This document shows positions 40,825 to 48,256 of a stretch of 48,256 nucleotides of DNA, piece after piece. Both the position numbers and the translations under genes were made by a program. Each line of letters begins with the position of its first letter. The first letter of the stretch is position 1. The stretch is from Pseudozyma flocculosa PF-1 (lineage: Eukaryota; Basidiomycota; Ustilaginomycetes; Ustilaginales; Ustilaginaceae): assembly GCF_000417875.1 (NCBI RefSeq), contig NW_006920872.1, positions 921,026 to 969,281 of the forward strand. The letters are read 5' to 3'. The notes under the pieces are model-generated. The model was given only the letters and a program-made list of their open reading frames with translations. It searched no databases and was not told the origin of the DNA.

Positions 40825-42257
40825 ACCACGTAACAGGCACCGCGCATGGCCGACCGGCCGGCCGGCAAGGAAGCAAGCACGGCCAGGCCATCGTCCGTAT
40901 CGGGAGCGAAGCGGGGGGCAGCCCACCTCCTCGGACGACGCATCGCCTGCAACATGACGGGCGAGGTGGAGCGACCTTTGCCGCCTTTGTCTTTGGATGG
41001 CCGCATGGCGAGGCTGCGGCGCAGAGATCCGCCGCCCTCTTTGACAGCCTCGAACTGCGCTCTGCCTGCCTCGTCGATCGTCATCGAGGTTGACCGAGCC
41101 AGCGACCCAGCCTTTCCTTTCGATCGGACCGTACGTGTTCGCCGGCGTGACCTGACAGCCTGATGGGCTCGTCGTGCGGCCTTTGACAACATCGTCCAAA
41201 GGTGCGGGCCGGTCGCCCTCATTGGACGGTCCACATCGACGTACGTGGGTCGAGGGTGAGGCGGACGAAGGCGAGGGCAAGACAGGGCGCGCATGGAAGC
41301 CGTGGACGCAGGAGTCGGTCGATCTTTGATGGCTGGCGCATGGCAGGCCAGGCTGTTCGCCGCCACGCGACAGCATCCATCCGCCCAATCAAGCTAAGAG
41401 CAGGTCAGGAGCGGGCGGTTTGGATGTCCCAGAAATAGCATACCGGCCCCAATCAAGCAGACGCCGGGAATTGACAGCCTGTCGGGATGCATGGATCGAA
41501 GCAAGGCCGTCACCAGCACCAGGGAGATGGAGCATGCATGCTGCCGAGTTGCCTGGTCTGCCTGCTGTGGCTGGGTCGAGGGTTACGAAAGGTGTGGTGG
41601 GGTCGGGGCCCACGACCTTCGGGCCGAGCGAGGGCGTCCCTCAAATGGCCAACCAGGGGTCCCCTCTCGACTTCAACCGCCGCGCGTCTCTCTCGTGCGG
41701 CTGCACAGCACACGCAGTGCCAGCGCCCTTTCCGATCTCCATCATTCGGTCCAGAGTTGTCACGGTCTGCTCGCCCGCTTCGACAGCTCGCTCAGGCAAC
41801 GCGGATGTCGGCATTCGCCATCGCACACAGGCATCACGGCGCAGATGGGCACACGACGGGCCAGCAAGGATCGTGACAAAGGGTCGATTTCGTCATTGAT
41901 GAAGGATCCGTTCGAGCTCCCCTCACCACGCCGGGACAGGACGGGGCCCGCAGCATGACCTGCAACGACCAGACCGCCATCCCAGCGCGGCTGGGTGTAA
42001 GCGTGCGAGATGCTTTTTGGGTGTCCGGACAAGGATCATCAAGGGGGATAGGCGAAGACCGACGCACGGGCGTCACGAGGGAGGGGTGGAGAGGGGTCAA
42101 GCGTGGCGCAGGAGAGGCCAAGGAGCGGCGAGGATGGACCGCCGACGGGAGAGACCGCGCGCATCAGGCTACACCCGGTTGCAGGGCCGCCGCCGGCGTG
42201 CGCCGCTCGCCTGCGCCTGCCCACCACCGCAGGTCCACCAGGGCAAGGGCGACCCGC

Positions 42258-43148
42258 TTAGTAGAGGGTGAAGGGCTTGCCCATGGTCGACTTGATGGTG
42301 AGCGACTTGACGTTCTGCCACTGCTTCTTGAGCAGCGAGATGAGGAAGTTGATGGCGAGCATGATGTTGGCGAGCAGCTGCTCGTCGGTCATCTGGACGT
42401 GGCCAATGGCGACGGCAAGGCAGAGGACCTTCTTGAGCTGGAACTTGATCGTGCTCTTGACCTCGTTGACCTTCTTCTCGAGGTCCTCGCTGTGCGAGAC
42501 CGGGGTAGGGAACTTGCCGGCCTTGGACAGACCGGGGCCGAGCAGACGGGGAATCTGCTTGATCAGCGCCTCGGAAGCAAGGAAGGCGTCGTACTTCTTG
42601 GCCAGCTTCTTGACAAGCTTCTTGTTCTTGTTGAGCTTCTTGAGGTCCTCGACCGTCATGTACTCGAGCTCAATCAGCTTGGCACGGTCGACATCGGCAG
42701 CGTCGGCCAGAATGCACATCGTCATGCGCGGACGAGGCACATGGGGAAGCTTGATGGTGCCCGAGAAACGCTTGTCACGCGACTGTCGAAACGCACAGCC
42801 CCAGAGAGGCCACATCCGGTCAGCCAAGTTGAGGCGCAAAGCCGCCCAGATCATCCCAACAGCATACCCACAGGATCGTAGTTCTTCAGACCGATCTGCA
42901 GCTCGACAGTCTCGCAGAAGTTCCTCCTCTTGTCGGAGCTCGCCTGAATGAGGTCCTTGATGGTAGCTCGCACGCCTGGGGAAGGAGGAGGGAGGGCGGA
43001 AGGGGGCGTTGGTTTGAGTGATGAACTCGCAAGGATGTCGAGACAGAGCGCCAGCCGAGGCCAGGCGAATACGACGGGCCGGATTGCACGCCAGCGATCC
43101 GTGACAAGAGATCGACAGCTACTCACTTGACACTTGAATCTTCGACAT
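42258..43148 (-). CDS. RPL1: 60S ribosomal protein uL1 (L10a/L1)
   Basis: Large-subunit protein of the L1 stalk. Exons are 43127-43148 (22 nt), 42872-42975 and 42258-42782. Joining gives MSKIQVSS, then [38 protein letters not shown], and the rest, 216 residues in all, the expected length for a fungal uL1. Signature segments: [43 protein letters not shown] and the ending [10 protein letters not shown]. The tiny first exon encoding just the start is typical of ribosomal protein genes. It is divergent from the small frame at 43560, with 411 bp between starts. Secure. Confidence 0.97.
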
Positions 43149-43559
43149 CTTGACGGATAGGATGGGTTTGAGGGGGTGGTGGTGTCGGGAGGAGGAGGTG
43201 GGCCGACGACGGTTCTGGTCGTCCCCGCTCGCCGTCGCCCGCCCGACCCCGCGCGCGACGAAAAAATCTTCGCTTTGAAGTCGGTTCCGCTGCATCCTGC
43301 TAGATCGGCCGAGCCATCGAAGATGGGCTCGACCTTGCCATCTCTTTCGCGCGAAAAAAAAAAAAAAAAAGCGTCGAGTCTAGAGTTCGGGAGTCGGCCC
43401 TTGAACCTTGTTGGCTGTACCCCGAGAACCGCAGCCGGGCTGGTGCACGGCCGGGGCCCCGCGGCAGCCGAAAGGCACGCGTGAGGTTCAGGCGAGGCCG
43501 TCCTGCACTCGCTTCGCACCCACACCACCACCACCATCTCACTCTTCGATCGTGCAAGA
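43149..43559. promoter_or_regulatory. Divergent promoter region of RPL1
   Basis: 411 bp between RPL1 and the small plus-strand frame. It contains a run of 17 A (43354-43370; oligo-T read from RPL1), a nucleosome-excluding element common in fungal ribosomal protein promoters. Confidence 0.55.
43354..43370. repeat. A17 homopolymer
   Basis: Seventeen consecutive A in GC-rich DNA, about 200 bp upstream of the RPL1 ATG. It is the longest homopolymer noticed in the window. Confidence 0.95.
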
Positions 43560-43730
43560 ATGGCCTTCTTCAAGGTACCGGCATGGGCGGAGCTGCGGCC
43601 GGTCGAGTCGCTACAACACGCCGTGGTCAACCTGGTCATCGTTGCGCTCTCCATTGCCGCCCTCGTGCTCCTCAACCGCTCGACGACTCGGCTCCAAAGT
43701 CGAGGTCCGACACGGCCGGCGTTCGGGTGA
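43560..43730 (+). CDS. Small single-pass membrane protein, unrecognised
   Basis: A 56-codon frame starts at ATG 43560 (MAFFKVPAWAELRPVESLQH) and holds one strongly hydrophobic helix (VVNLVIVALSIAALVLL) followed by a basic tail. C/G-ending codons match the neighbouring genes, and the ATG sits in a good context after a CACCACCACCAT leader. It ends at TGA 43728. That stop is again preceded by a GTGAGG donor-like site (43726), so the coding region may be spliced to exons in 43.8-44.1 kb, where frames stay open. I do not recognise the family. Real gene likely; its full structure is uncertain. Confidence 0.45.
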   Translation: MAFFKVPAWAELRPVESLQHAVVNLVIVALSIAALVLLNRSTTRLQSRGPTRPAFG

Positions 43731-44117
43731 GGTGACCCCCTTCGTGCTGACCTTGCGGGCGCGGTATCTCGCGGGCGTGAGGGTCGGCTCGTTCTTGCAC
43801 GCAGCGCGGCGTGGACGGTGCTCGACACCTCGTCTGCGCGGCCAATTTCATCCCCTGGCCGGCTGCGGACGATGACTTGGCGCTCAGACGGGCTTTCAGG
43901 AAAGAACGATGGACGCTGCAGGATGGCCAGCCCTGCCTTGAGAAGCTCGACACGCCGGAGATTCCGCCCTTCCATCTGCGCCTGGCTCGTCCAACTCGCG
44001 ACTTGGTTGATCGTCGCGCAATGCTCAGTAAACGCCATCCCGCGATCGAGAAGGGCGCTGTCCAAGCCTACCTGCATTCGTGCCACGACGGCAATCAGGA
44101 CGGCCGCCACCCCTCTA
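43731..44117. other. Region between the small membrane protein and the OXLD1-like gene
   Basis: May hold downstream exons of the small plus-strand gene: a candidate acceptor GCACGCAG lies near 43803 and the frames are open. I could not settle a model. Convergent with the OXLD1-like gene. Confidence 0.35.
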
Positions 44118-45358
44118 CTACTGCGCCGCCTTGGCGCGCTCCTTTTTCTTCATCCTCCTCTCCATCTCCAAAAACGCCTTCATGGTCGGATCGAGATCGC
44201 CAATGACCTGGTCCACCTCCCTCTCCGCCTTGGCCTTTACATCCTCGCCGCCCGATGGACCGGTCCCGGACTCGGCGCCAGGGTCCGACGACGGGAACGA
44301 GCCCAGCAGGTCCTCGCGCCACTCGTCGGCCGCGACGGGCGGCTGCAGCGCGGCGAGGCGGGCCCGTACGTCTTGCAGGCGCGAGTGGAAGTCTTCGAGG
44401 TCCTCGGCGTAGATGTCGTACGCGCAGTGGGCGCAGCCTGTCGATCGGTTGTCGCCGTAGCGTGGCGTGGAGTGGCATGGCGTGGGGCTCGTCAGTCCGG
44501 ACGCCTCGACGCGAAGGGGGAAGCAGAAGCCGACTGGTCCAACCGAGGAAGCGGCCACGTACCGGACATGCAACATTCTGGGCCGCGGTCGGGTATGAGA
44601 AGCAAGATGAGGAAAAGCGGCGTGTTTCAGCGAACCGCTGTGCGCGGGAAGCGCCGTATTCGCAGCGGCGGCGGCAGGACCTACCATCAGGACCAGGCGG
44701 CGGCGGTTTGAGTGGGATCGTGATGCCACGAATGACCGTCGGGCCCATCGGCTTGCACTCCGCCTCGTCTGCACCCTCGACGGGCGGAAGGGGCGGGCTG
44801 GCCGAGTCGGACTCGACAGTGTCCTGCCGCGCCGTCATCGGCGATTCGGCCCTGGACGGCGTCACTTCAGCCGGGAGCACCTTCCTCCCGAGATCCACGC
44901 CGCCCGCTTCGGCATTCGCATCGCTGCCCGTTTCGACAAAAGACCCCGCGGCGAATCCAGGCGAAAGACTCGTCACCGTCCCCTCCGTCTCGACCGGAGC
45001 GACGATCCGAGAGCGAGGGAACCGATCGTTGAGGTTGATGCCGTGCCCTGTCGGTCATTGCGGGGCAACACAAGACGGGACAACCGAAGGACAAGGTCGA
45101 AAGGGCGTGTAAGGCTGGCATTCCATGGATCTGCTCCGCCCCGCTCTATCCGGACACAGAGTGCAGATGCTCACGTCTCGCTGGCCTCGGTCGGTCTCTA
45201 CTGCCGATCGTCTTGCGGAGCTCTGCTCCGAGGGAGGCCGGGCCCGTATCGCCCGACCCGGCGGCACCTCCGGCACCGCCTGCCTCCCTCTGCTCGAGGA
45301 CGCGACGCGCTTCGCGGACGATCCTCGACGTATGGAACTCTCTTCGGCCATCCGGCAT
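44118..45358 (-). CDS. Oxidoreductase-like (OXLD1 family) mitochondrial protein
   Basis: Minus-strand exons: ?-45175, 44685-45047, 44563-44577 (15 nt) and 44118-44437. Joining rebuilds ITIPLKPPPPGPDECCMSGCAH and CAYDIYAEDLEDFHSRL, the Pro-rich, Cys-containing signature of the oxidoreductase-like N-terminal domain (OXLD1). Met 45358 opens MPDGRREFHTSRIVREARR, which has the Arg-x-Phe-His-Thr-Ser look of a fungal mitochondrial presequence and gives 293 residues. This first exon lies inside the COQ8 frame, in the same phase, so the protein may start there or be fused to COQ8. The donor GTGAGC at 45174 and the acceptor GACAG at 45048 fit in phase 1. The C-terminus is a Lys-rich helix. Biochemical role unknown. 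Confidence 0.75.
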
Positions 45359-47905
45359 CGAGGGCGCGGACGCCGCGCGAACGCCCTGCACCACAGCGGC
45401 AGACGGCGGCGAAGCGACGGGACCGAACTGGTACTCTTGCTCGATCGACTTGAAGAGGCCCCGGCAGCTGACGCGGGCCTTGAGGCGGGCGCACAGGAGA
45501 AAGGCGCCGCTCAGCTTGCGGTTGAGGCTGTACGTCTCCTCGGGCGGCGGCGTGAGGCGCTCCTTGAGCATCAGCGGGATCTGCGCTTTGACGCGGTCCG
45601 TGATCGTCTGCGACTCGAACGGGTACGGATCAGGCGAGCCGTCGCGGAACGGCTCGCCGAGCGCGATCATCGAGTCGACGTGGGCCCTCTCCATGCGCTG
45701 CCGGGGGTTCAGTCGCGAAGGTCAAGACGCGCAGATACGTCAGCACGCCGTCGCCCTCGCCTCGCCGCCACGGTGGCGCAACAGAGCCTCACGCGGCCGA
45801 GCTCGACTCACCTCGCTCTCCTCGCCGGTTAGGTAGCCGACCTTGCGGCTCCACTGGACGCACTCGTCGTGGTTGCCCCTGATGGCGGCCTGAAGCATCT
45901 TGAGCCAGTCGTCCATAAACTCCTTGGAGTACTCGCGCGTGGCGCCAAAGTCGATGAGCTGGAGCTTGCCGTTGCGCTCGTTGTAGAGGAAGTTGGTCCA
46001 GTTCGGGTCGGTTTGCATCAGGCGGAAGCGGAAGAGCTCCGAGAGCGACAGGTTGAGGATCGACCTGGCAATCTGGTCGCGCTTCTCCTGCGTGTAGCGC
46101 GAGGCCTGGGTCAGCGGACGGCCCCGCATCATCTCGGTGACGAGGACCCTGCGCGTCGACAGCGCGTCGACCACCTTGGGCACCTCGAACTCGGCGGATC
46201 CCTCGAGGAGCGCGCGGAACTTGCGGCCCATCTCGGCCTCGCGCTCGTAGTCGCACTCGTCGCGCAGCTCCCGGCTCATGACCTTGAGCGAGTTGTCGAG
46301 GAAGAGGCCGCGCGGCAGCAGCGCCGAGGCCGAGACGAGCCAGCGGATGTACGAGAGGTCCGAGTCGATCGACTCGAGCACGCCGGGGAACTGCACCTTG
46401 ACCGCCACCCGCCTCCCCGCCATGCTCGGGTCGTCGGCAAAGTCACGCCGCAGCGTGGCCGAGTGCACCTGGCCGATCGAGGCGCTGGCAAACGGGATCT
46501 CGTCGAAGCTCTCAAAGTAGCGCTCCTTCCAGTCCGAGCAGCCGAGCTCGGCCGACATGACCTTTTGCATCTGCCACACGGGCATGTAGTTGGCCGCGTT
46601 CTGCACGCGCAGCAGCACCTTTTCGATCTGCGGCGGCAGCACGTTGGTGTCCTGGATCGACAGGAACTGGCCCAGCTTGAGAGCAGCGCCGCGCATCGTC
46701 GATAACTTGTCGACGAGGCGGGAGATGTTTTGCTCCGAGAGCACCATGCCGCCGCCGCCCGACGAGTCGCCGCCGCCGCCGCGGAAGAACTGGCCGGCGG
46801 TGCCCACCGCGAGACCGGCCCCCAGGCTGCCGTAGTGGAAGAGGCGGCCCAGGCGCGACGAGGGCACCTTTGCGGCGCGCAGCGGTGTCTCGCGCACCTC
46901 GGTGGCCGCATCGTACTCTTCCTGTTCCGCGCCGATGACGTCGGCTGGCGGTGCCGTGGCGTCGACGCCTACATCGGGGACGGCCTCGGGCGTCCCATTA
47001 GACGGCGCTGCCGTCCGTAATGGCTGCGGGGCGACTTGTACGACAGGTTCCACTGGATCCGACGTGTCGGTCGGAGGACTTGGCGGGCTCGACGTTGGTG
47101 CGACTGGTCCCGCTGTCGGATGTGCCGCAGTGTTCGCCTCGACGGCGGATACAGACGACGCCGCTGCAGCGGTGTGGGCTGGCTCGGGCTCGCCATAGTA
47201 GGTATGCAGGCTATCGTCGAGCCCGCGCATCAGGGCCAACCTGGCCGCGGCGTCGGCGTCGACGCTCGGGTCACGGGTGACGGCGCTGTGGCGGCTGCTG
47301 CCGCTGTGTACGACCTTCATCTCGGTGTGCGTGCCGTCGGGTGCGCGAGGAGGCAGCGATACTCTGTCGTCTATCGTTGGCGTCCGGTCGTCGTAGTGCG
47401 GTGGAGCGGCAGGTGGGTTGAGCGTCGAGTGGTCCTGGGTGGAAGAGGTGGACGTGGATGAGGGTTGGGCTGGCTGTGCGGGGGGTTCCGAGGGAGTCGT
47501 GAGCGTGTCTTGAGGCGAAGCAGTCTGGGAGATCTGGGCAGCTCTGATGTGCGTGGACCACGGACGAGGCTTTGGGCGGGGTGGTGGTGGGGTCGTCGGG
47601 CTGGCAGCACCCGGTTGTGGGACCGGAGCGGCCGTGGCCGAAGTCGAGGCCAAAGACGAAGCCGCAGCGTCGTGCGATGCTGGACTCGACTCATGATGCG
47701 GTTCGACGGCAGCAGGGTGGTGCATTGGCGAAGTCTGGGCAGGTGTGGCGGCGGCGTTTTGGTGCACCTGGGTAGGCCATGGTGTAGATGGTTGTGGGTG
47801 CAGAGGACGGGTTGCCGAGGCGGGAGCGGCGACGACGATGCGCTTTGTGATCTGGCAGACTGCGGAGGCGACTGCTGCTGCGTCGTTGAGGGACGAGCGC
47901 AGCAT
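45146..47905 (-). CDS. COQ8: Coenzyme Q biosynthesis atypical kinase (ABC1/ADCK/UbiB)
   Basis: Mitochondrial UbiB-family kinase/ATPase needed for ubiquinone synthesis. Exons are 45812-47905 and 45146-45697; 881 residues if read to TAG 45146. The first ATG is 47905 (MLRSSLNDAAAVASAV), followed by about 350 residues of Ala/Pro/Ser/Thr-rich sequence, far longer than in yeast (501 residues total). Family motifs: ALKLGQ (KxGQ), FASASIGQVH (Ala-rich loop), VAVKVQFPG (Lys), ECDYEREA, VLVTEMMRGRPL, QTDPNWTNFLY, and LIDFGATREY (DFG). Exon 2 starts RMERAHVDSM and contains PPPEETYSLNRKLSGAF and CRGLF. The usual end comes soon after this. About 100 further residues belong in character to the OXLD1-like gene, and the stop lies inside that gene's intron. 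Confidence 0.94.
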
Positions 47906-48256
47906 GGTTGCCGAAGTCGTTGCACAAAGGCGTCTAGGCGGGACGAGGGGGACGTGAGGAGGGCAGGCCAAGGTGGTGATGATGATGGAGGCGGGAGGCG
48001 GAGCCAAGAACCGAGGGTTTTGTGGGCCTGGCCTGGCCTGGCCTGGCCTGCTGCAGAGCTGCCTGCTGAGCTACGTTTGTTGCGGAAGTCGGAAGCTGGC
48101 GGGGCGACCTCCACCTGCTGCCTTGGGCCCAGGCCTGGCCCGGCCTGGCCAGGCCAAGCGACGCCAAGCGCTGCCTCCCCGGGCCGACGGCAAGAGAGTG
48201 GCGACGCGGGCCACCAAGGCCAAGGCCAGAGGCCTGGCTGCCGGCCTGACCTGGCC
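47906..48256. other. COQ8 upstream region
   Basis: Promoter-side sequence with a GGCCT pentamer array and scattered GGCC-rich motifs up to the window end. No gene seen; an upstream gene may start beyond the window. Confidence 0.5.
48025..48049. repeat. (GGCCT)5 tandem repeat
   Basis: Five perfect GGCCT copies about 120 bp upstream of the COQ8 ATG. Confidence 0.9.

Larger units (their letters stand above)
39955..42257. other. Long intergenic region upstream of the P-type ATPase
   Basis: 2.3 kb between the RPL1 3' end and the ATPase start. It has a tandem GGGTCGAGGGT array (listed) and two further single copies at 41246 and 41573. Frames of up to about 320 codons are compositional and lack domain motifs. 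No gene called. Confidence 0.5.

Noticed and set aside
45055..45126. ATG 45126 as an independent start for the OXLD1-like gene
   Set aside because: Its frame meets TGA at 45055, and no donor in it gives a reasonable intron in the right phase; the donor at 45174 inside the COQ8 frame fits exactly.
1..48256. tRNA, rRNA, CRISPR array or replication origin
   Set aside because: I scanned by eye for T-loop consensus, repeat-spacer structure and conserved RNA motifs and saw none; a covariance search would be needed to exclude a tRNA.

Overview
This is nuclear DNA from a GC-rich basidiomycete fungus. The best guess is a smut or smut-related yeast (Ustilaginomycotina). The genes are eukaryotic and intron-poor, with short GT..AG introns mostly of 80-130 bp. 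Codons are strongly C/G-ending, and proteins carry long Ala/Ser/Pro low-complexity inserts. An alkali-cation P-type ATPase of the kind described in Ustilago fits this placement. The species cannot be named from the sequence.

Layout. 0-5.4 kb: ILV6 (acetolactate synthase regulatory subunit), a lineage-specific unknown, and a four-exon FucP-like hexose transporter. 5.4-9.4 kb: a gene-poor stretch whose right part (about 7.9-9.4 kb) is visibly richer in A+T and carries a decayed gene with three in-frame stops and a PD...ExK nuclease-like signature. 9.8-21.5 kb: a dense housekeeping block with a NUP50/NUP2-like nucleoporin, a DCAF7/WDR68 WD40 protein, Mediator subunit MED1, the wobble-uridine tRNA methyltransferase TRM9, and IPK1. 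21.9-30.3 kb: an accessory block with two DHA-type drug exporters flanking a Baeyer-Villiger-type flavin monooxygenase. 33-40 kb: a secreted sulfatase, a luciferase-fold (DUF5519) protein and a large cation P-type ATPase. 42-48 kb: ribosomal protein uL1, a possible 56-residue membrane protein, an oxidoreductase-like (OXLD1) mitochondrial protein, and the coenzyme Q kinase COQ8.

Most striking observation. Twice in this window two unrelated housekeeping genes on the same strand lie in one continuous reading frame, with no stop codon between them. MED1 runs into TRM9, and COQ8 runs into the OXLD1-like gene. In each case the only stop available to the upstream gene lies inside an intron that must be removed to make the downstream protein. 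In MED1 that stop is the TGA built into the GTGAGT splice donor. Splicing or retention of one intron therefore appears to decide where the upstream protein ends. The alternatives are true fusion proteins or nested promoters. I built the gene models by hand from splice consensus, frame continuity and family motifs. No search or alignment was run.
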